Positions 54,764-62,558 of a DNA stretch of 64,000 bases are shown piece by piece; the first letter of the stretch is position 1, and each line of letters starts with the position of its first letter. The stretch is from contig JACKAA010000006.1 in NCBI GenBank assembly GCA_020635275.1, positions 124,001 to 188,000 on the forward strand, written 5' to 3'. Below the pieces are notes generated by a model. That model saw nothing but the letters and a program-made list of their open reading frames with translations, made no database searches and was not told the origin of the DNA. A program made the translations under genes and the position numbers. The DNA is from Ignavibacteriales bacterium. Lineage in GTDB: Bacteria > Bacteroidota > Ignavibacteria > Ignavibacteriales > Melioribacteraceae.

Positions 54764-56563
54764 ATGATGAACCGATCGTACAAGTACACAAAATCAACTA
54801 TTTATCTAGCTCAATTTTCTTTATTTATTTTACTAATTAGTTGTTCAAACAGACCCACAACAGTTAAAGAAGTTATGGATAACGTTGTTACAAGATTTTA
54901 TAAAAATCTTTCTGATGATCAGCTATCAAAATTAGATGAAGAACAAATTTTAAAACTTTTATCTGAAGATGAAATTGAAGTTTTATCAAATCAATATTGG
55001 AAGTTTGATGTTAACGTTCCTGTTGTTATTTCAATAATGCAGGATGAACAACAAAAAGATGATCCTTTTTGGCTTGAAAAAACTGGTTTTAATAAGACTG
55101 ACCTTATTGTAAGAAATGAATACAACACTTATAATGTATGGCAGAAAGAATATAATGATGGACAAGTAAACTTGGGTATAAATGGTTTTGATAAACACAG
55201 GCCACATTATTTCGTTTCAATAATGCCGCAAAAGAAAAATACAAATTTGGTATTGTCAAATATTTATCCGGAAAATCAATATTTATCAACTATGGATGTT
55301 GGTTATTTTACTTATCACGATTGGGATGAACTTACGTTAAATGAAGTTCCGGATGAATTAAAGGGTGGCAAATTACTCACAACAATTAGGGGAAGAGCAA
55401 GAGAAGCTCATTTAATCAATGCTTTTAGAAAAACAGAATATCCATCATCTAATATTCCTGATCAAATAATGCTGACGTGGAGTGAAGAACCCCCTACTAC
55501 ACAATCAATTCAATGGAGGACAAATACTACAATAAAAAATGGTGTTATAAAATATTGGAAAAAAGAAAAATCCAATGAGAAAGAATATCTTGAACAAAAA
55601 GCTGAATTAAAAGTAATTGAAGATCGGCTTTTAAGAAATGATAGATATATAAATCATTTTACATCTGTGCTTAGAAATTTAAAACCTTCAACTATTTATA
55701 ACTATCAAGTTGGAAACCCAGAGCAAAATGTGTGGAGTGAGATTGCTGAATTTAAAACTGCACCGGATTCTTCCGCACCATTTTCATTTATATATTTTGG
55801 TGACACACATAAATCAAATGAATTTGGACAACTGATAAATTCTGCTTTCCAAAGATATCCTCAAGCAGCATTTTATTCAATTGGCGGCGACTTAGTAAGC
55901 ACCGGATTGAATCGTGACGATTGGGATAAACTATTTTATAATTCTGCAAATGTTATTAGAAACAGGCCTCTTATGTCGACGTTGGGAAATCATGATAGCC
56001 AGGATGGTCTAGGTTCTTGGATGTATCAAGAATTATTTGATCTGCCTAAAAATGGACCAGAAAAATTAGAGACTGAAACAACTTACAGTTTTGAATACAG
56101 CAATTCTCTATTTTTAATGTTAGATGTAACTGCATCAATCACCGATCAAACTAAATGGTTGGAAGATCAGCTTAAAAATTCAGACAAAACATGGAAATTT
56201 GCAATGCTTCATTTTCCGCCATATTCGTATGAGGAAGATTATTCCTTGATTAGGAAAGAATGGGGCAGCCTCTTTGATAAATACCATGTTGATATTGTAT
56301 TTAGTGGTCATGTTCATTATTATATGAGATCTAAACCAATGTATAATGAAAAACCTGTTAAATCTCCAAATGACGGAACAATTTATTTAATTTCTATAGC
56401 AGTGCCTAACAGACATAGAGAAATGCCTGAAAAAGAATTTGTTGAAGTTAGGTTTGATGGAGATTATCTCTATCAGCATATTTCAGTAAGTGACAATAAA
56501 CTGGAATTTAAGGCAATTAATCAAAATGGAATTTTAAAAGATAATTTTACAATTGAAAAATAA
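54764..56563 (+). CDS. Purple-acid-phosphatase-like metallophosphoesterase lipoprotein
   Basis: A 599-residue lipoprotein (LISC, Cys27 from ATG 54764). Residues about 20-220 are an N-terminal region of unknown fold with DDQLSKLDEEQILKLL. An FnIII-type N-terminal domain of purple acid phosphatases is at about 230-340 (PDQIMLTWSEEPPTTQSIQWRT, LKPSTIYNYQVG). The catalytic domain has YFGDTHKS, GGDLV, LGNHD, HFPP and SGHVHYY. It is the third metallophosphoesterase of the window. No terminator separates it from the DUF1080 gene 19 bases downstream. Confidence 0.85.
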   Translation: MMNRSYKYTKSTIYLAQFSLFILLISCSNRPTTVKEVMDNVVTRFYKNLSDDQLSKLDEEQILKLLSEDEIEVLSNQYWKFDVNVPVVISIMQDEQQKDDPFWLEKTGFNKTDLIVRNEYNTYNVWQKEYNDGQVNLGINGFDKHRPHYFVSIMPQKKNTNLVLSNIYPENQYLSTMDVGYFTYHDWDELTLNEVPDELKGGKLLTTIRGRAREAHLINAFRKTEYPSSNIPDQIMLTWSEEPPTTQSIQWRTNTTIKNGVIKYWKKEKSNEKEYLEQKAELKVIEDRLLRNDRYINHFTSVLRNLKPSTIYNYQVGNPEQNVWSEIAEFKTAPDSSAPFSFIYFGDTHKSNEFGQLINSAFQRYPQAAFYSIGGDLVSTGLNRDDWDKLFYNSANVIRNRPLMSTLGNHDSQDGLGSWMYQELFDLPKNGPEKLETETTYSFEYSNSLFLMLDVTASITDQTKWLEDQLKNSDKTWKFAMLHFPPYSYEEDYSLIRKEWGSLFDKYHVDIVFSGHVHYYMRSKPMYNEKPVKSPNDGTIYLISIAVPNRHREMPEKEFVEVRFDGDYLYQHISVSDNKLEFKAINQNGILKDNFTIEK

Positions 56564-56582
56564 ATTTAGATTTGGGGAAAAT

Positions 56583-57356
56583 ATGAAAAAAACAATCTTA
56601 ATTATTTTACTTTTATTATTGGTTAATGCATGTAATTCAGAAGTAAAACAAAATGTGGAAGAAAAAACAAGTACAAATAATTTTCTAACTGAAGAAGAAA
56701 AAGAAAATGGCTGGCAATTATTATTTGACGGAAAATCATTTGAAGGTTGGCGAGGCATAGGTATTGATTCAATACCAGTTGGTCATTGGACAATTGAAGA
56801 TGATTGTATTAAAAAAATAGCAAGCGGGGATGTTCCTTTGAGAGCGGATGGACAACCATTGAAAGGCGGTGATTTATTGACTGAGAAAACTTATAACAAT
56901 TTTGAATTCTCTTTTGAATGGAAAATAAGCAGCGGTGGTAATAGTGGTGTAAAATACAATGTTATTGAGCAAGTTTCAATTGATCGTGGTTCATTTAATG
57001 CACTCGGATATGAGTATCAAGTTTTGGATGATGAAAAAAATAGTGATAATCTTAATCCAACTCATAGATCTGCTTCACTATATGATATGATTGAAGCTAA
57101 AACTAAAAACCTTAAACCAGTCGGTGAATTCAATTCGGCTAAAATAGTTTTTAATAATAATCATGGTGAACATTGGTTAAACGGTGAAAAAGTTGTTGAG
57201 TACGATATTGATACTCCTGAGTTTGAAGAATTATTTAAAAAAAGCAAGTATAGTAATAACCCCGATTTTACAAAACATAAAATTGCACATATTGTACTGC
57301 AAGATCATGGAAGTAATTGCTGGTATAGAAATATTAAAATTAGAGAGTTAAAGTAA
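56583..57356 (+). CDS. DUF1080 (3-keto-disaccharide hydrolase) lipoprotein 1
   Basis: The start is ATG 56583 (the frame from 56553 overlaps the previous gene) and the product is a 257-residue lipoprotein (VNAC, Cys17). DUF1080 signatures are clear: LLFDGKSFEGW, SSGGNSGVKY, GYEYQVLDDE and HWLNGEKVVEYD in a LamG-like sandwich. Members of this family hydrolyse or eliminate 3-keto-glycosides made by Gfo/Idh/MocA oxidoreductases. The next gene 33 bases downstream is such an oxidoreductase, which supports the assignment. A second DUF1080 is at 61397. Confidence 0.92.
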   Translation: MKKTILIILLLLLVNACNSEVKQNVEEKTSTNNFLTEEEKENGWQLLFDGKSFEGWRGIGIDSIPVGHWTIEDDCIKKIASGDVPLRADGQPLKGGDLLTEKTYNNFEFSFEWKISSGGNSGVKYNVIEQVSIDRGSFNALGYEYQVLDDEKNSDNLNPTHRSASLYDMIEAKTKNLKPVGEFNSAKIVFNNNHGEHWLNGEKVVEYDIDTPEFEELFKKSKYSNNPDFTKHKIAHIVLQDHGSNCWYRNIKIRELK

Positions 57357-57389
57357 TCATTTATTATAGATTACATTAAGGAGCTAAAA

Positions 57390-58874
57390 ATGAGTAAAAA
57401 TTTAAGCAGACGGGAATTTGTTAAAAAAAGTTCGCTTGGATTAACTGCCGGCGCAGTTTTAATGTCAAGCACAGCTAAGTCATATGCAAGAATTCTCGGT
57501 TCTAATGATACAATCAATGTTGCTGTTATTGGAATTAGAGGAAGAGGCGGTGGACATATTGATAGTTTAGCACGAATGAAAAATGTCAGAATGAAATATA
57601 TAGTTGATGTGGATGAGAATTTGTTCCCAGAAGTGCTGAAAGAATTTGAGAGTAATTTTGGTTATGTACCTGGAACAGAATGGGATATGAGAAATGTTTA
57701 TAATGATAAAGATATTGATGCAGTAAGTATTGCAACTCCAAATCATTGGCATGCATTAGCATCTATTTGGGCTGCTCAAGCCGGTAAACATGTTTATGTT
57801 GAAAAACCTTCTACACACAATGTTTTTGAAGGCAGAAAAATGGTTGAAGCTGCAAGAAAATATAACGTGCTTATGCAGGTAGGTTTTCAAAATAGATCAA
57901 TCCAAAATACAAATCGGGCGATGAAATATATTCATGATGGAAATCTTGGAAAAATATATATGGCCCGCGGTCTTTGCTTTAAACCAAGAGCAGATATAGG
58001 TATTTATCCTGATGGACCGATGAAAGAAGGCGAAAAATATAGAACCAACCTTGAATCCGATAGTTATGAAACACCTTATACTGAAAAATATCTGAGTAAA
58101 GTTCACTATGATATGTGGTTAGGACCGGCTCCCAAACGTCCATTTAATAGAAATAGATTTCATTACAATTGGCATTGGCATTGGGATTATGGCAATGGTG
58201 ATACAGGAAACCAAGGTCCGCATCAATTTGATGTTGCAAGATGGGGTTTGAACAAAAAAGAGTATCCAAAAAAAGTTAGTTCATTTGGTGGTTATTATGC
58301 CTACAAATCTTCTCAAGAAACACCAAATGTGCAAACATCAATTTTTGAATATGAAGATGGTACAATTTTAGAATTTGCAACTCGTGGTTTATTTACAAAT
58401 CCAGAAGGTATTTTACTGCCTGACATAAATATTAATTCATCTGGACAAATCTCAGCAAATTCAAAAGCAAAACCAGTTACGATTGGCAATATATTTTTAG
58501 GAACTGAAGGTTGGCTGCAAATTGATTCTGGCGGAAATTGGCAAACATTTTTTGGAAGAAATAATGAACCAGGACCAACTTCTGGTGACAGTGATGATTC
58601 TTATGATCCAATGAATCTAAAAGGTACTGGAGGCGGAGGTCACTTTGGCAATTTTATTGAGGCAATAAGATCAGGAAAACGAGAAGATTTAACTTGCGAT
58701 ATTGAAGAAGGTCATATTTCAAGTGCACTTCCTCTTTTTGCTAATGTTGCATATCGTTTAGGAAAGGAACTTAAAATTAATAGTGAAACCGAAAAATTTG
58801 TAAATGATGATGAAGCAAATAAGATGTTAACCAGAAAATATAGAGATGAATTTGTTGTTCCTGAAAAAGTATAA
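57390..58874 (+). CDS. Tat-exported Gfo/Idh/MocA oxidoreductase 1
   Basis: A 494-residue protein with a Tat signal (Arg7-Arg8 in SRREFVKK) and a good ribosome site AAGGAG. The Rossmann motif is VIGIRGRGGGH and the catalytic EKP is at Glu138-Lys139-Pro140. The C-terminal domain contains HWHWDYGNGDTGNQGPHQFDVARWG, a His-rich phrase typical of the Tat-exported subgroup. It likely oxidises or reduces the C3 hydroxyl of glycosides with NAD carried folded into the periplasm. It sits between DUF1080 and a second oxidoreductase. Confidence 0.92.
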   Translation: MSKNLSRREFVKKSSLGLTAGAVLMSSTAKSYARILGSNDTINVAVIGIRGRGGGHIDSLARMKNVRMKYIVDVDENLFPEVLKEFESNFGYVPGTEWDMRNVYNDKDIDAVSIATPNHWHALASIWAAQAGKHVYVEKPSTHNVFEGRKMVEAARKYNVLMQVGFQNRSIQNTNRAMKYIHDGNLGKIYMARGLCFKPRADIGIYPDGPMKEGEKYRTNLESDSYETPYTEKYLSKVHYDMWLGPAPKRPFNRNRFHYNWHWHWDYGNGDTGNQGPHQFDVARWGLNKKEYPKKVSSFGGYYAYKSSQETPNVQTSIFEYEDGTILEFATRGLFTNPEGILLPDININSSGQISANSKAKPVTIGNIFLGTEGWLQIDSGGNWQTFFGRNNEPGPTSGDSDDSYDPMNLKGTGGGGHFGNFIEAIRSGKREDLTCDIEEGHISSALPLFANVAYRLGKELKINSETEKFVNDDEANKMLTRKYRDEFVVPEKV

Positions 58875-58909
58875 TTTTATAATATTATAAACTAAAAAAG
58901 AGGCTCAAA

Positions 58910-60316
58910 TTGAATTCAAACAGAAGAGATTTTATTAAGAAAGTTGGATTAGGAACTGCTGCGGTTGCAGTTGGTGCTTCAATATTAGAATCCTGCTCAG
59001 AAAAACCCAAAACAAAAGAATCCAAAGTTGTAGTAAATGATGCAATGCACTACAATAGAATTATTGGTGCAAATGATAGAGTAAGAGTAGGAGTAATTGG
59101 ATTTTCCGGAAGATTTAGAGGATCATTAAGTAAAGCATTTTTAGCTAATGCAGAAAATTTAAATATGGAATTTGTTGCACTTTCTGATATTTGGAATCAA
59201 CGAAGAGAAGAGGGCTCCGCATATCTTACAGAACTTCAGGGAACCAAGGTTATTGGTTATAGAAATAACGAAGAACTTTATGAAAAATCAGAAACTGATG
59301 CGGTTATTATTAGCACAGCTGATTTCCAACATGCTTATCATGCAACGGAAGCGGTTTTATCAGGCAGAGATGCTTATGTTGAAAAACCTTTAGCGGAATC
59401 AATGGCTGATAATTTAATGGTAAAAAAAGCTGTTGAAGAAACAAAAAAAATAGTTCAAATTGGTTCGCAAAGAAGAAGCGGTAATAATTATAGAACAGCA
59501 GCTGAATATATTAAATCAGGTAAATTCGGACCAATAAAAGCTGTTGAAATGACTTGGAATGTTAATCAGCCGGATAGATGGAGACATCCTGACACAGTTG
59601 CTGGCTTAAAGGAGACAGATGTTGATTGGAATAGATTTTTAATCAATAGAGACAGAATTCCTTTTGATCCAAGAATTTATATCGAGTACAGATTATTCTG
59701 GCCTTATTCATCTGGTATTCCAGGTCAATGGATGGTACATCAAATAGATACTGTTCATTGGTTTACAGGTTTAAGTCATCCGAGATCAGTAGTTGCAAAT
59801 GGTGGAATTTATATGTGGAATGACGGAAGAAAAAATGTTGATACTATGACAGCTGTTTTTGAATATGGACCGCATGTTGATCCTGATCCGACCAAAAGAT
59901 TTCAGGTTATTTATTCTTCGCGATTTTCAAATTCAGCCGGTGGAGTAAAAGAAATTTATTATTCAAACGGCGGTGAATTAAATCTTGATACAAACAAAGT
60001 AACATCAAACGGTGGATTAACAAAAGGTCACGCTGAAAAATTTCCTGAATTTGGATTAAAAGAAAATTTACTTGCTGATTTTGATCTTGCGGAAACAGCA
60101 TCACAAGTTGTTACAAGTGCAAATACCGGAACAGATAATGACACAGTAAATCATATGGGAAATTGGATGGAATGCATCAGAAGCCGTAAAACACCTAATG
60201 CACCAGTTGAAGCTGGGTATAATCATTCAGTGGCAAGTTTAATGGTAACTGAATCTTTGCATAGAGGGAAAAAAGTTATATTTGACGATGTTAAAAAAGA
60301 AATAGTGGATGCATAA
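58910..60316 (+). CDS. Tat-exported Gfo/Idh/MocA oxidoreductase 2
   Basis: The start is a TTG at 58910, with AAGAGG just upstream, giving a Tat signal (Arg5-Arg6 in NRRDFIKK); Cys29 in ESC could be lipid-modified, although the lipobox is weak. The product is 468 residues. The Rossmann motif is VGVIGFSGRFRGS and EKP is at Glu158-Lys159-Pro160. WPYSSGIPGQWMVHQIDTVHW fits the substrate domain. The pairing of two different Gfo/Idh/MocA proteins with DUF1080 and an AP2EC protein is the pattern of the 3-keto-glycoside pathway, where one oxidises glycosides and another re-reduces 3-keto sugars. It ends 2 bases before the next gene. Confidence 0.9.
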   Translation: MNSNRRDFIKKVGLGTAAVAVGASILESCSEKPKTKESKVVVNDAMHYNRIIGANDRVRVGVIGFSGRFRGSLSKAFLANAENLNMEFVALSDIWNQRREEGSAYLTELQGTKVIGYRNNEELYEKSETDAVIISTADFQHAYHATEAVLSGRDAYVEKPLAESMADNLMVKKAVEETKKIVQIGSQRRSGNNYRTAAEYIKSGKFGPIKAVEMTWNVNQPDRWRHPDTVAGLKETDVDWNRFLINRDRIPFDPRIYIEYRLFWPYSSGIPGQWMVHQIDTVHWFTGLSHPRSVVANGGIYMWNDGRKNVDTMTAVFEYGPHVDPDPTKRFQVIYSSRFSNSAGGVKEIYYSNGGELNLDTNKVTSNGGLTKGHAEKFPEFGLKENLLADFDLAETASQVVTSANTGTDNDTVNHMGNWMECIRSRKTPNAPVEAGYNHSVASLMVTESLHRGKKVIFDDVKKEIVDA

Positions 60317-60318
60317 TT

Positions 60319-61383
60319 ATGAAAAATAAAATATCATTTGCAATTTTATTTCTGGTTTTAATTTTTATTAGCTGTTCAGATAAAAAGGAAGATGATTTGA
60401 GTAATCAAATATCAATTGTAAAAAATGATGCAGAAAAAAAAGTAGATATTTTAATTGATGGAAAATTATTTACATCCTATATCTACGATCAAAATATTTC
60501 TGTTCTAAAGAAAACAGTTTTATATCCCCTTATTGCTTCAAATGGAGTAGCAATAACCAGAGGTTTCCCTTTAGATCCAAGGCCAAACGAAAGAATTGAT
60601 CATCCGCATCATATTGGAGCCTGGTTAAATTATGGTGACGTTAATGGATTAGATTACTGGAATAATTCTGATGCAATTTCTGAAGAACGAAAAAGTGAAA
60701 TGGGAACAATTCGGGGAGATGAAATACTCGAAATAAAAGAAGGTAACGGAGAGGCTGAACTTCTTGTAACAGAAAATTGGCTTAAACCAAATGGTGATGT
60801 TTTACTAAAAGAAAAAACTAAATTTATTTTTACCTCAAATGGCAATGAACGAATTATTGACAGAATTACAACTTTAACTTCACAGAATGAAGATGTATCA
60901 TTCAAAGATAATAAAGAAGGAATGGTTGCAATAAGAGTTGCTCGTCAGCTTGAACACCCAAGTGAAAAAGCAGTGACATTATCAGATGCACATGGTAAAA
61001 AAACTGATGTGCCTGTACTTGATAATTCTGGAGTGACCGGTCATTATTTAAGCAGTGAAGGAATTGAAGGTGAAGATGTTTGGGGAAAACGCGCTAGATG
61101 GGTATCTTTGGATGGCACAATTGATGGGAAAGATGTAACAGTTGCTATTTTCGATAATCCACAAAATGTTGGATTCCCAACTTATTGGCATGCAAGAGGT
61201 TATGGTTTATTTGCTGCAAATCCTTTAGGACAAGAAGTTTTTAGTGATGGTAAAGAAGTTTTAAATTTTATGTTAAAAACAGGTGAATCTGTTACATTTA
61301 AATATCGTATTTTAATTAAAGACGGAAAAGTAAGTAAAGAAATCTTAGAAAATTGTTATAAAGATTTCACAGGAAACAATTAA
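60319..61383 (+). CDS. DUF6807 (so-called PmoA-family) lipoprotein
   Basis: A 354-residue lipoprotein (FISC, Cys19). The family phrase HPHHIGAWLNYGDVNGLDYWN, then FKDNKEGMVAIRVA, WVSLDG and PTYWHARGYGLFAANP identify DUF6807. Databases often label it methane oxygenase PmoA, but it has no relation to particulate methane monooxygenase. It is a beta-sandwich protein regularly found beside Gfo/Idh/MocA and DUF1080 genes; a carbohydrate mutarotase or binding role is possible. It is 2 bases from the previous gene and 13 bases from the next, so tightly co-transcribed. Confidence 0.88.
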   Translation: MKNKISFAILFLVLIFISCSDKKEDDLSNQISIVKNDAEKKVDILIDGKLFTSYIYDQNISVLKKTVLYPLIASNGVAITRGFPLDPRPNERIDHPHHIGAWLNYGDVNGLDYWNNSDAISEERKSEMGTIRGDEILEIKEGNGEAELLVTENWLKPNGDVLLKEKTKFIFTSNGNERIIDRITTLTSQNEDVSFKDNKEGMVAIRVARQLEHPSEKAVTLSDAHGKKTDVPVLDNSGVTGHYLSSEGIEGEDVWGKRARWVSLDGTIDGKDVTVAIFDNPQNVGFPTYWHARGYGLFAANPLGQEVFSDGKEVLNFMLKTGESVTFKYRILIKDGKVSKEILENCYKDFTGNN

Positions 61384-61396
61384 AGGAAAAATTAAA

Positions 61397-62071
61397 ATGA
61401 TAAAAAAAATATTATTTCTGGTGACTGTTTTTATTTCTTTTGGTTTTTTGGGAAATAAATTAAATATGGAATGGGAGTATCTCTTCAATGGAAAGGATTT
61501 GAGCAATTGGGAAAAACGAGGCGGAGAAGCACAATATGAAATTGAAGGAGATATGATTGTTGGCATTTCCGGGGAAAGCACACCGAATACATTTTTATGC
61601 ACAAAGCAATCCTATTCAAATTTTATACTTGAGTTAGAATTTTTAGTAGATGATAGAATGAATGCAGGTGTACAGATTAGAAGTAATAGTGTTGACTCAT
61701 ATATGAATGGCAGAGTTCATGGATACCAAGTTGAAATTGATCCATCTGAAAGAGCATGGACAGCAGGAATTTATGATGAAGCAAGAAGAGGCTGGTTATA
61801 TGATTTAAGAGGAAATGAAGCCGCACGAAAAGCATTTAAACACAATGAATGGAATAAACTTCACATTGAGGCTATTGGAAATTCACTAAAAACTTGGCTG
61901 AATGGAGTTCCCGCATCTAACTTAACTGATTCAATGACAAGAAATGGGTTTATCGCTTTACAGGTACATCAAATGCAGACTGCAGGTGTTAAAGTAAAAT
62001 GGAAGAATATCAGAATCCTTGATCTTGGAACAAACACAGAATTTCCAACATTGCTTGAAGGAACAAACTAA
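61397..62071 (+). CDS. DUF1080 (3-keto-disaccharide hydrolase) protein 2, secreted
   Basis: A 224-residue protein with a signal peptide (residues about 4-20, ending FLGNK) and a ribosome site AAGGAAAA. It shows YLFNGKDLSNWEKRGG, NAGVQIRSN, GYQVEIDPS and KTWLNGVPASNL, the core of DUF1080. It lacks the lipid anchor of the 56583 copy and belongs to a different subgroup (QVEIDPS where the other reads YQVLDDE), so the two probably act on different 3-keto-glycosides or linkages. Confidence 0.9.
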   Translation: MIKKILFLVTVFISFGFLGNKLNMEWEYLFNGKDLSNWEKRGGEAQYEIEGDMIVGISGESTPNTFLCTKQSYSNFILELEFLVDDRMNAGVQIRSNSVDSYMNGRVHGYQVEIDPSERAWTAGIYDEARRGWLYDLRGNEAARKAFKHNEWNKLHIEAIGNSLKTWLNGVPASNLTDSMTRNGFIALQVHQMQTAGVKVKWKNIRILDLGTNTEFPTLLEGTN

Positions 62072-62102
62072 ATTAATTTAATAATGCTGAAAAATTATAT
62101 AT

Positions 62103-62558
62103 ATGAAATACAAAAATATTCAAACTACTGTTTTAATAATATTACGACTAATACTTGGTTACCATTTTCTTTTTGAAGGTATAGATAAATTATTTAGTGT
62201 AAATTGGTCTTCTGCTGGATTTTTATTACAGACAAATTGGTTGTTATCAGATTTTTTTCATACTCTTGCAAATGATCCAACTTTATTAAGATTAGTTGAT
62301 GCACTTAATATTTGGGGACAGATTCTAATTGGCTTGGGTTTAATAATTGGATTATTTTCAACCATTGCTGCTTGGTCCGGAGCATTTCTTCTATTTATAT
62401 ATTACTTTGCAATTCCGCCATTCATAGAAAGCTTTTTATTTATAGATAAAAACCTAATTGAATTATTTGCTTTTATTATAATTGCAATATTTCCGACAAG
62501 CCATATTTTGGGAGTTGATAGAATTGTGAAGAAAATTAGGAGTGCAAAAAATGGCTGA
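62103..62558 (+). CDS. DoxX-family inner-membrane protein
   Basis: A 151-residue protein with four predicted membrane helices. The start shows LRLILGYHFLFEGIDKL, the DoxX signature, with WGQILIGLGLIIGLFS and FPTSHILGVDR at the end. DoxX proteins are quinone-linked or redox-associated membrane subunits in some systems. Its last 8 bases overlap the start of the next Gfo/Idh/MocA gene, a sign of translational coupling and possibly of physical partnership with it. Confidence 0.85.
   Translation: MKYKNIQTTVLIILRLILGYHFLFEGIDKLFSVNWSSAGFLLQTNWLLSDFFHTLANDPTLLRLVDALNIWGQILIGLGLIIGLFSTIAAWSGAFLLFIYYFAIPPFIESFLFIDKNLIELFAFIIIAIFPTSHILGVDRIVKKIRSAKNG

Noticed and set aside
60319..61383. Methane monooxygenase subunit PmoA
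   Set aside because: The label is a database artefact for DUF6807; the protein is a lipoprotein without membrane helices and matches sugar-locus neighbours.
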